64,000 bases of DNA, taken from NCBI RefSeq assembly GCF_943913405.1, contig NZ_CALTYA010000007.1, positions 43,459 through 107,458 on the forward strand. The letters run 5' to 3'. The position numbers and the translations under genes were made by a program. Origin of the DNA: an uncultured Flavobacterium sp. (lineage in GTDB: Bacteria; Bacteroidota; Bacteroidia; Flavobacteriales; Flavobacteriaceae). The notes beneath the pieces were generated by a model, which did no database searches, was not told the origin of the DNA, and saw nothing but the letters and a program-made list of their open reading frames with translations. Shown piece by piece: positions 18,808 to 26,794 of the stretch. Within the stretch, counting starts at the first letter, position 1. Each line of letters begins with the position of its first letter.

Positions 18808-19572
18808 ATGAAAAATAGTGCAGTATTATTTTTTTTGGCGATAGCCGTTACTTTTTCAAGCAGAGCACAGGAGATAAAAGAGAGTGATTCGATTCAGTCT
18901 GACACGGTGAAAAATATCAGGTTTAATTATAAGCAGCTGATAATTCCTTCTGTACTGATTGGCTATGGCGCAATTGGCATCGGCAATGGTCAGCTGAAGA
19001 GCTTCAACAGCCAATTGCGGAATGAAGTAAGGGAAAATATAGACAAAAAAATCACGATTGATGACTTTACCAGATATGCTCCAGCCGTATCGGTCTATGG
19101 ATTGAACGCCCTTGGAATTGAAGGAAAAAATAATCTTCGCGACCGTTCGGTAATATTGCTGACTTCACAGCTTATTATGGCTGGAACCGTTTTTGGATTG
19201 AAATCAGTTACAAATATTGAAAGGCCTGACAGAAGCGACAATAATTCATTTCCGTCAGGCCATACTGCTACTGCTTTTGCCGGAGCCGAATTTTTATGGC
19301 AGGAATACAAGGACAAATCCATCTGGTATGGGATTGCAGGCTATGCTGTGGCAGCTGGAACTGGAGCATTCCGAATCTATAATGACAAGCACTGGCTGAC
19401 CGATGTTACCGCCGGTGCAGGAATAGGAATCTTGAGCACCAAGATTGCCTATTGGATAAATCCTTACCTGACTAGGACATTATTTAAGGACAAGGATAAA
19501 AAAACGGCATCCATGATTATGCCTTCCTATGACGGGACGCATTTTGGAATCGGATTCGCAAGAACATTCTGA
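18808..19572 (+). CDS. PAP2-family phosphatase (copy 1)
   Basis: This 254-residue protein has a signal peptide ending near SSRAQ and several hydrophobic segments. PAP2 motifs are KSVTNIERP, FPSGHTAT and FRIYNDKHWLTD. Motif 3 has Phe where most relatives have Ser before the Arg, while the catalytic His and Asp are kept. It probably dephosphorylates phosphatidic acid, phosphatidylglycerophosphate or undecaprenyl pyrophosphate at the periplasmic side. It is a close paralog of the gene at 21664: one run from FPSGHTATAF onward differs at only a few residues. The leader also shares AAAACTACGCT with that gene. Confidence 0.88.
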   Translation: MKNSAVLFFLAIAVTFSSRAQEIKESDSIQSDTVKNIRFNYKQLIIPSVLIGYGAIGIGNGQLKSFNSQLRNEVRENIDKKITIDDFTRYAPAVSVYGLNALGIEGKNNLRDRSVILLTSQLIMAGTVFGLKSVTNIERPDRSDNNSFPSGHTATAFAGAEFLWQEYKDKSIWYGIAGYAVAAGTGAFRIYNDKHWLTDVTAGAGIGILSTKIAYWINPYLTRTLFKDKDKKTASMIMPSYDGTHFGIGFARTF

Positions 19573-19609
19573 GACTATTTAAATCTCCAGCATATAAAAC
19601 ATAACTTTT

Positions 19610-21538
19610 ATGAAAAAAATCAAATTTTTGAAACCCGCATTCAGTTTTCTTCTGATTGCATTATTTATCACGACGGCAAGCAGGATTGTGCTCTTTTTCC
19701 TTTTCAAGACTCGTGTAGTGGAAACAGAAAACTACGGTTATATTTTTCCGATCGGCTTGCGGATGGATCTGATTTTGCTATGCTATCTTCTTTTTCTGCC
19801 AGTTTTGCTTTTAGTTTTTCTTCCCAATAAGATATTGCCAAAGATTCAAGGATTCATCAATGGTTATTTTATCTTCTTTCTTTCAATACTATTTCTCCTT
19901 GAGCTGGCAACCCCAGACTTCATCCATGAATATGACACAAGGCCGAACAAGCTATTTTTAGATTATCTTATTTATCCGAAGGAAGTCATGGGAACACTCT
20001 TCAAAAGTTATCTTCCTTCCATAATTATTACCATAATTCTTATGTCCGGATTTGTTTTTCTTTTGATCAAATTCCGAAAAAAACTTTTTGCTATCCAATT
20101 CGAAAACTATAAGACTAAGCTCATGTTGTTTCCCTTGGTTGCTTTCCTGTTATTTTTTGGAGCGCGTTCCAGCCTTACTTCCAAAAGGCCGATCAATGCC
20201 AGCAATGCCGTTTTTTCAATGGACCAGCTTACTAATTGCCTCGGATTAAATTCTTTTTATACCGTTGCATTTGCAGCTTATTCTATGAAAAACGAGACCA
20301 ATTCTGAAAAAATGTATGGCAAGATGGATAGCGAAGAAGCTATCAAAAGAGTTAAAAAATACATGGCTGTAGATGCAGCTGATTTTACTGACAAGGATAT
20401 TCCCTTTCTTCATGTCCAAGAATCAGATACCGCAGTTGCAAATCCGTATAATATTGTGATTATTTTGGAAGAAAGCCTCGGTGCTGAATATGTAGGCTCC
20501 CTTGGCGGATTGCCATTGACGCCTGAATTTGACAAGCTCACCAGCGAAGGAACTCTATTCACAAATCTTTACTGCACCGGAACCCGCAGCGTTCGAGGCA
20601 TTGAAGCTGTCATAACCGGATTTCTCCCTTCACCTTCAGAAAGCGTGGTCAAGCTGGGCAATTCACAGGAAAATTTCTATACGATCGCATCCCTGCTCAA
20701 GCAGAAAAATTATGCTACGAGTTTTATTTATGGAGGAATGGCCAATTTCGACAATATGGGCTCTTTTTTCAACGGAAACGGTTTTGACAAGATTGTCGAT
20801 GAAGACGATTTTGAACCTTCTAAGAGCGTATTCCACGGCACTTGGGGCTGGTCTGATGAAGATGTGATGGCAAAGGCAAATGATTATTTCAAATCATTGG
20901 GCAAAAAGCCTTTTGTTTCCTTGATTTTTTCCTCTTCAAACCATGAGCCTTTTGAATATCCTGATGGAAAGATAAAGCAATACGACAGCCAAAAAAACAC
21001 GGTAAATAACGCCATGAAATATGCAGATTATTCCATCGGGAAATTCTTTGAGCTCGCCAAAAAGGAAGACTATTACAAGAATACTATTTTTCTTGTTATT
21101 GCAGACCATAATACCAGAACTTACGGCAAGCACCTTGTCCCAATCCACAAATTCCACATTCCCGCCTTAATAATCGGACCAGGAATTCCTAAAGGAAAAA
21201 AATATGAGGAGCTGTGCAGCCAAATCGATATTCAGCCGACAGTTCTTGGAAAAATCGGCATAAAGACAGAAAATCCAATGCCAGGAAGAAATCTATTTGC
21301 GCTTCCAAAAGCTACAAAAGGAAGGGCGATAATGCAATTCCATGACATTAATGCTTTCAGGGTTGACGACCAAGTAGTAATCATGCAGCCAAACAAGAAG
21401 CCTTTGCAGTTTCATGTGAAAAACGACACCATTTTCACCCCGGTCAAACTTGATGAGGAGCTGGCAAAAGATGCTTTGGCACATGTCGCATCAGCTTCAT
21501 ATATGTACAAGCAAAGAAAATACAGGCTTAAGAAATAA
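19610..21538 (+). CDS. LtaS/sulfatase-fold membrane transferase (copy 2)
   Basis: This 642-residue second copy has five N-terminal membrane helices (to about residue 190) and a periplasmic sulfatase-fold domain. Key residues are kept: Glu in IILEESLGAEY (about 286), the putative nucleophile region CTGTRSVRGIEA (about 322-333), His in SNHEPF (about 444) and Asp-His in IADHNTRT (about 498). Its distance from copy 1, visible throughout the helices and the C-terminus, suggests a different acceptor rather than a recent duplicate. It begins 37 bases after the first PAP2 gene and is probably cotranscribed with it. Confidence 0.88.
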   Translation: MKKIKFLKPAFSFLLIALFITTASRIVLFFLFKTRVVETENYGYIFPIGLRMDLILLCYLLFLPVLLLVFLPNKILPKIQGFINGYFIFFLSILFLLELATPDFIHEYDTRPNKLFLDYLIYPKEVMGTLFKSYLPSIIITIILMSGFVFLLIKFRKKLFAIQFENYKTKLMLFPLVAFLLFFGARSSLTSKRPINASNAVFSMDQLTNCLGLNSFYTVAFAAYSMKNETNSEKMYGKMDSEEAIKRVKKYMAVDAADFTDKDIPFLHVQESDTAVANPYNIVIILEESLGAEYVGSLGGLPLTPEFDKLTSEGTLFTNLYCTGTRSVRGIEAVITGFLPSPSESVVKLGNSQENFYTIASLLKQKNYATSFIYGGMANFDNMGSFFNGNGFDKIVDEDDFEPSKSVFHGTWGWSDEDVMAKANDYFKSLGKKPFVSLIFSSSNHEPFEYPDGKIKQYDSQKNTVNNAMKYADYSIGKFFELAKKEDYYKNTIFLVIADHNTRTYGKHLVPIHKFHIPALIIGPGIPKGKKYEELCSQIDIQPTVLGKIGIKTENPMPGRNLFALPKATKGRAIMQFHDINAFRVDDQVVIMQPNKKPLQFHVKNDTIFTPVKLDEELAKDALAHVASASYMYKQRKYRLKK

Positions 21539-21558
21539 ATTTTAAAATTTTAATCAAG

Positions 21559-21579
21559 TTCAGAAAGAATTCAGAATTC
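21559..21579 (+). promoter_or_regulatory. Putative operator: 11-bp-spaced TTCAGAA repeats before the second PAP2 gene
   Basis: TTCAGAAAG at 21559 and TTCAGAATTC at 21570 are exactly 11 bases apart, and GCATCAT begins 22 bases after the second. The geometry is identical to the sites before 11384 and 15886. A TTTG at 21582 and TATACTAT at 21605, 19 bases apart, could be the core promoter just downstream. Confidence 0.65.
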
Positions 21580-21663
21580 CGTTTGACATTCGCATCATAA
21601 AAAATATACTATTAAAATACAAATTGATGCAATAAAACTACGCTGATTCTTAATTCTGTAAAA

Positions 21664-22428
21664 ATGAAAAAGATTGCTATTTTATTGTGCTTTGTTGTTG
21701 CTGTTTCAAACTCCTCTTTTGGCCAAGCAGTAAGTGAAAACGATAGTATTATCAAAGATACTGTCAAAAACACGCGATTCAATTATAAACAGCTTATAAT
21801 TCCATCATTATTGGTAGGCTATGGCGTCATAGGAATCGAAAGCGACCAGCTCAAGGGCTTAAATACTCAAATTAGAGACGAAGTTAAGGAGGATATTGAT
21901 AGAAAAATTACGATTGATGACTTCTCACAATGGGCTCCGGCCGCATCGGTATTTGCATTGGATGCTTTTGGCGTGGAAAGCAAAAACAGTCTTCGGGATC
22001 GCTCTGTAATTCTGGCTACTTCTTACCTGATCATGTCAGGAACCGTTTTGGGATTGAAATCAATTACAAAAATTGAACGTCCGGATGGAAGTTCTAGAAA
22101 TTCTTTTCCTTCAGGACATACCGCTACGGCATTTGCTGGCGCAGAATTTTTATGGCAGGAATATAAAGATAAATCTATCTGGTATGGAATTGCCGGTTAT
22201 GCTGTTGCCACAGGAACAGGAATTTTTAGGATTTATAATAACAGGCATTGGCTGACCGATGTTGCGGCAGGTGCTGGAATCGGAATATTGAGTACTAAAA
22301 TTGCATATTGGATTAATCCATACGTCACAGAAAAATTGTTCGGCAAGGAAAAAAAGAATTCGACTTCATTGATCGCTCCGACTTATGACGGAAAACAATT
22401 TGGTATCAGCTTCATAAAAACTTTTTAA
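21664..22428 (+). CDS. PAP2-family phosphatase (copy 2)
   Basis: This 254-residue paralog of the 18808 gene has a signal peptide ending near SSFGQ. Motifs are KSITKIERP, FPSGHTATAF and FRIYNNRHWLTD, again with Phe replacing the usual Ser of motif 3. The shared replacement and equal length point to duplication within the cluster. Unlike copy 1 it has its own 11-bp repeat site upstream, so its expression may respond directly to the two-component system. Confidence 0.88.
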   Translation: MKKIAILLCFVVAVSNSSFGQAVSENDSIIKDTVKNTRFNYKQLIIPSLLVGYGVIGIESDQLKGLNTQIRDEVKEDIDRKITIDDFSQWAPAASVFALDAFGVESKNSLRDRSVILATSYLIMSGTVLGLKSITKIERPDGSSRNSFPSGHTATAFAGAEFLWQEYKDKSIWYGIAGYAVATGTGIFRIYNNRHWLTDVAAGAGIGILSTKIAYWINPYVTEKLFGKEKKNSTSLIAPTYDGKQFGISFIKTF

Positions 22429-22483
22429 AATGCAATCATGAGACCAATGCATGCCAGACAAAAAAATGGAAAATATTCAGATG

Positions 22484-22510
22484 CAAAAAGCCCCGCATCC
22501 AGCGGGGCTT
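22484..22510 (-). terminator. Intrinsic terminator of the giant T9SS gene
   Basis: The arms AAGCCCCGC and GCGGGGCTT enclose a five-base loop. The T run follows the stem only when read on the minus strand, so it mainly serves the minus-strand gene ending at 22545. It may also slow + strand transcripts arriving from 22428. Confidence 0.8.
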
Positions 22511-22544
22511 AATGAGTAAAAACTCTTTAATAATTTATTAAAGA

Positions 22545-25500
22545 TTAATTCTTTTTAAGAACTAACTTCTTAGTAACATTCTTATCCTGATAGTTAATTT
22601 TTACATAATATATGCCATCCGAAAAACCATCTATCGCCAACGTTGTCTTTACTGCGTGAGGCTTATGCATACTAATAATTCTTCCTAAATTATCGATAAT
22701 CATAATTCCGTCAACAACAATATCTCCTGTATCGACAGTGAATTGTCCTGCACTTGGATTTGGATATATTTTCAGCTGGCTGTTGGCAATATTCTCATCA
22801 ATACCTAAAGTAGCAACCCAGCCTGAAGTTGTTCTCGATAGATTATCATCACCATTACAGCTAGAATTAACATGCACATATAACCTTACAAGCGCTTCGT
22901 TTGCACCTGAATTCCAGCTTAGAGGCGTAATGCCACTGGCCAAAACTACAGTTCCTGCTTCATTAGTAAGCGTAAGATAATCGGTTGCTACTGAACTTGC
23001 AAACGTGTATCGTTTATTCGGTTGCACTACCACTTTTGAAAATATTCCTGCTGACGTATTTATTGCAACCGGCAAAGCATTTGGTGCACCATCTAAGAAA
23101 ATTATATCTTCCGGAAACAATCCACGATTAGCTCCATTACATACTAATGCCGCATTCGTAGTAAAACTGCCGCCAGCAACCCAGGCCCCTTTTACAGAAC
23201 CGCATACTGAACGTATCCAGTAATAATAAGTCGTAGAAGGCTCTAAAGCACCCAAGGAAGGCAAATCAGCAGTAGAACTAGATGTTCTGCCTGGAGCACT
23301 CGCAAGTGGAGCAGTATTTGTCGTGCTTGTATGAATATCATAATAAGATGGCGCAACAGCCGGTGCCGTCCATCTTAATCGGCATGAATTTGAAGTGATG
23401 TTTGAAACTGCAAATCCAGAAGGCAGGCCACAAGTTGCAACCGGAGCATCCATACATTTAATTGAACGTATTCTCGATGTTTCTTGCGCTCCGCAGTTTG
23501 CATTTGCACTCAAGTAATATCTCACAACGCCTGATGTAGTACCCGAAGACCAGTTTAAAGGCGTTACACCGCTTGCCAAAACTACGGTTCCTGCAATATT
23601 TGTAATTGTAAGGTAGTCAGTTGCAACTGAACTTGTAAAAGTATATTGTTTGTTCGCCGCTACATTTACATTAGAATATTCACCAGCATACGCATTATTA
23701 ACTATTTGTTCGGCACTTCCTGTGCATGAAGGCGTAAAAGTAGCTTCAGGATACAATCCGTTGGTAGCACCGTTGCAAACCAAAGCAGCAATTGTAGTAA
23801 AGTTTCCTCCTGATACCCAAGCGCTTTTTGTAGTGCCACAGTTAGAGCGAATCCAGTAATAATAAGTGGTAGAAGCTGCCAATCCGCTTAAAACCCCTAC
23901 TCCTGCAGTTGTACTAGTAACCGTAGCAGCAGTATTAACAGTTGGAGTTGTATTTGTCGTAACGATATAAAGATCATAAGAAGCAGGTGCTGTTGCCGGC
24001 GCATTCCAAGTCAATCGGCTAGAATTTGAAGTGATGTTAGAAACGGCTAACGATGTAGGCAGGCCACAAGTTGTAACCGTAGCATCTATACATCTAATCG
24101 AACGAATTCTTGATGTTTCTTGAGCTCCGCAGTTTGCATTTGCGCTCAAGTAATATCTCACAACTCCAGATGTAGTCCCCGAAGCCCAGTTTAAAGGCGT
24201 AACACCGCTTGCCAAAACTACTGTTCCTGCAGCATTAGTAATTGTAAGATAATCTGTGGCAATAGAACTCGTAAACGTATATTGTTTGTTTGCTACAACA
24301 TTCACATTAGAATATTCACCAGCGTAGGCATTATTGACAATTTGTTCAGCATTTCCTGTGCATGAAGGCGTAAAAGTAGCTTCAGGATACAATCCGTTGG
24401 TAGCACCGTTGCAAACCAAAGCAGCAATTGTAGTAAAGTTTCCTCCTGATACCCAGGCACTTTTTGCAGTGCCACAGTTGGAGCGAATCCAGTAATAATA
24501 AGTAGTAGAAGCTGCCAATCCGCTTAAAACACCTACTCCTGCAGTTGTGCTAGTAACCGTAGCCGTAGTATTAGCAGTCGGCGTGGTGTTAGTCGTAACG
24601 ATATAAAGATCATAAGAAGCAGGTGCTGTTGCAGGCGCATTCCAAGTCAATCGGCTTGAATTTGATGTTATGTTGGAAACGGCTAGCGATGTAGGCACGC
24701 CGCAAGTTCCAGCAGCAGCTGTGCACTGGATCGATTTCGTTCTGTTTGAATTTTGTGCACCACAATTGGCATTGGCGTGCAAATAATAGCGTACCACGCC
24801 AGTAATGTTAGAAGACCATGTTAATGGCGTTACTCCATTGGCCAATACAGCCGTTCCTGCCGCATTGGTGATGGTAATATAATCGGTAAAAACCGAACTA
24901 GTAAATGTATATTGTCTGTTTGAAACTGTATTCACATTGGAGTATTGGCTCGCCCATGCATTGGTTGCAATTTGTTCTGCACTTCCTGTACAGGCAGGCG
25001 TGAAAGTGGCATTAGGGTACAGCCCATTGGTCGCACTGTTACACAATAACGACGCATTTACAGTAAAGCTACCGCCTGAAGCCCAGGGACTCTTGTCTGT
25101 TCCACAATTGGAGCGTACCCAATAATAATAGGTTACACCAGCCGTAAGGCCGCTTACCACGTCTATACCCGTAGTGGCACTCGTATGCGTAGGTGTTGTG
25201 GTCACGCCTGGAGCCGTATTGTTGGTCACCAAATAAATTTGATATCCTGAGCTAGGCGCTGTTGCCGGAGCCGTCCAGCCCATTCGAACAGAATTGGAAG
25301 TGATATTGGAGATGGCCAAGCTGGTTGGCGGCAAACAAGTCAGAGAGGTGGTCACACATTTTACAGATTTTGAGCGCAAGGTTAAAGTTGTCGTGTTATA
25401 CCTGCATTGCGCATTATCGTGTGCATAAAAGCGCACTACACCCGAATATTGCCCTGAATTCCAAGTAACCTCATCAATGCCGCTAATAAAGACAGCCGTT

Positions 25501-26381
25501 CCTAAGGCGTTGGTGATTGTTAGGAAATCATTTGGAAAGCTTGTTCTGAATGAGTATTGCGTGTTGGGTACAACTGCAATATTGGAATAGGTACTGCTTC
25601 TGCTGCTCTGTTCTGTAAAAAGTTCATAACTTCCCGTACAGGAAGGCGTAAAGGTAGCAGCAGGATGCAAGCCATAGTAAGCGCTGTTACAAACCAAAGC
25701 GGAAATGGTGTTAAAAGTTCCCCCGTAAACCCAAGCTCCTTTTCGGTATAAACAATCGGCACGCAACCAATAGTGGTAGGTGGTGTCTGGATCTAAGTTT
25801 GTCACAAATATTGAACTGGTGGTCGAGTCAGATGTAGGAACTGTAAAGCCTGGCGTAGCCGATGAGGTACTTACGTAAGCTTCGTAGCCAAAATAAGGCG
25901 CTGTACTAGGTTCGGTGTAGTTAATGTTACACGAAATAGGAGAAATGTTGGTAACGCCTGTCGGTACAGGATCCAGACAAGGTGGAGCTACCCTCCACGA
26001 TAATCTTCGTGTTCTGACGAACTGATTCGTAGTGGCACATTGGGCATTCTGGTGAATGTAGTACCGAACCGTTTGGTTATAAACCGTAACGTAGTCAAGA
26101 GGGGTAGTTCCCGAAGCATAGACTTGCGTACCCGTATCGTTTGTAACTGTAATGTAATCGGTGTCTACTGACGATGTAAACGTATATTGCTTAGAGGGCA
26201 GTACATGCACATTCGCATATTGGCCAGTACGCGCATCGGTGTTGATAATTGAAGCACCCGCTTCAGTAGTAGCTTGGTAAGTATCAATGGGATACTGAGT
26301 ACCGGAGGTGCATTGCGCCTGCAAATTAGGAATGAATGATAAAAATGCTAAAAGCCATAGCAAAGTAATTTTTGTTTTCAT
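22545..26381 (-). CDS. Giant repetitive T9SS-exported protein with fibronectin III-like domains
   Basis: This predicted 1278-residue exported protein starts at the ATG at 26379-26381, which gives the signal peptide MKTKITLLWLLAFLSF...QAQ. It contains six copies of a Cys-containing beta module (tNGLYPeATFTPsCTG...DYLTITNaAGT) alternating with five fibronectin III-like domains (SLAVSNITSNSSRLTWNAP...YYYWIRSNCG). The spacing is about 212 residues per unit. The last module is followed by a type A sorting domain (LKIYPNPSAGQFTVDTG). Units 4 and 5 are nearly identical at DNA level over 636 bases. It is probably a surface adhesin or matrix protein. No enzymatic domain is visible. Confidence 0.85.
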   Translation of the reverse strand: MKTKITLLWLLAFLSFIPNLQAQCTSGTQYPIDTYQATTEAGASIINTDARTGQYANVHVLPSKQYTFTSSVDTDYITVTNDTGTQVYASGTTPLDYVTVYNQTVRYYIHQNAQCATTNQFVRTRRLSWRVAPPCLDPVPTGVTNISPISCNINYTEPSTAPYFGYEAYVSTSSATPGFTVPTSDSTTSSIFVTNLDPDTTYHYWLRADCLYRKGAWVYGGTFNTISALVCNSAYYGLHPAATFTPSCTGSYELFTEQSSRSSTYSNIAVVPNTQYSFRTSFPNDFLTITNALGTAVFISGIDEVTWNSGQYSGVVRFYAHDNAQCRYNTTTLTLRSKSVKCVTTSLTCLPPTSLAISNITSNSVRMGWTAPATAPSSGYQIYLVTNNTAPGVTTTPTHTSATTGIDVVSGLTAGVTYYYWVRSNCGTDKSPWASGGSFTVNASLLCNSATNGLYPNATFTPACTGSAEQIATNAWASQYSNVNTVSNRQYTFTSSVFTDYITITNAAGTAVLANGVTPLTWSSNITGVVRYYLHANANCGAQNSNRTKSIQCTAAAGTCGVPTSLAVSNITSNSSRLTWNAPATAPASYDLYIVTTNTTPTANTTATVTSTTAGVGVLSGLAASTTYYYWIRSNCGTAKSAWVSGGNFTTIAALVCNGATNGLYPEATFTPSCTGNAEQIVNNAYAGEYSNVNVVANKQYTFTSSIATDYLTITNAAGTVVLASGVTPLNWASGTTSGVVRYYLSANANCGAQETSRIRSIRCIDATVTTCGLPTSLAVSNITSNSSRLTWNAPATAPASYDLYIVTTNTTPTVNTAATVTSTTAGVGVLSGLAASTTYYYWIRSNCGTTKSAWVSGGNFTTIAALVCNGATNGLYPEATFTPSCTGSAEQIVNNAYAGEYSNVNVAANKQYTFTSSVATDYLTITNIAGTVVLASGVTPLNWSSGTTSGVVRYYLSANANCGAQETSRIRSIKCMDAPVATCGLPSGFAVSNITSNSCRLRWTAPAVAPSYYDIHTSTTNTAPLASAPGRTSSSTADLPSLGALEPSTTYYYWIRSVCGSVKGAWVAGGSFTTNAALVCNGANRGLFPEDIIFLDGAPNALPVAINTSAGIFSKVVVQPNKRYTFASSVATDYLTLTNEAGTVVLASGITPLSWNSGANEALVRLYVHVNSSCNGDDNLSRTTSGWVATLGIDENIANSQLKIYPNPSAGQFTVDTGDIVVDGIMIIDNLGRIISMHKPHAVKTTLAIDGFSDGIYYVKINYQDKNVTKKLVLKKN
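23460..24730. repeat. Near-identical 636-bp tandem units within the T9SS protein gene
   Basis: Matching landmarks at 23761 and 24397 (TTGGTAGCACCGTTGCAAAC) are exactly 636 bases apart, and the surrounding sequence remains almost identical. This is a recent in-frame duplication or gene-conversion pair of one 212-residue unit. Confidence 0.8.
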
Positions 26382-26794
26382 AAGCGGTTCTGTTTTTCCC
26401 AATATCATGAATCGATACTGAAATCATAATTGTTAATTTGGTCTTAAAAAATTGCGCAAGTATAATAATTATCTTACACGATTCAAAACTAAAGAAAAAG
26501 AAAAGAAAAATTTCAGCAAATGTATATACGCTCTTTCAAAGAATAAATTCGTAGGTATATTTAGTATATCCGTTTCTTGCAGATATAAAAATCAGTTAAT
26601 AATTAAGCATTTATTATTGGCAACAACAAGTTGTTTAGATAAAAGCGTGGCGATAAAAAGGCACCTATTTACATGAGAATTTAATTCACTTAATATTTTT
26701 ATCATTGAAAATTTCTAAATCAATTTACTTATACCGCTATTTTTTATTTGCTATTTTAGCATCAAAAATTTTACAACTCAGTCAAATTGCCTAT
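26382..26794. other. Divergent intergenic region between the T9SS protein and the TPR kinase
   Basis: This 413-base AT-rich region must carry both promoters. It contains a small inverted repeat AACAAC-AA-GTTGTT at 26622-26635, a possible regulator site. A 74-codon frame at 26452-26676 has no recognisable features and Lys/Thr/Ser-rich low-complexity content; I do not call it a gene. Confidence 0.5.

Noticed and set aside
11004..22428. tRNA-Tyr as an integration site for the lipid cluster
   Set aside because: No integrase, no duplicated tRNA 3' end at the far side of the cluster, and no clear change of composition.
22545..26381. Repeat-rich region as a CRISPR or satellite
   Set aside because: The repeats are in-frame protein modules of about 212 residues in one long gene.
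26452..26676. A 74-codon open frame in the divergent intergenic region
   Set aside because: Low-complexity basic content, no recognisable domain, and it occupies a region that must hold two promoters.
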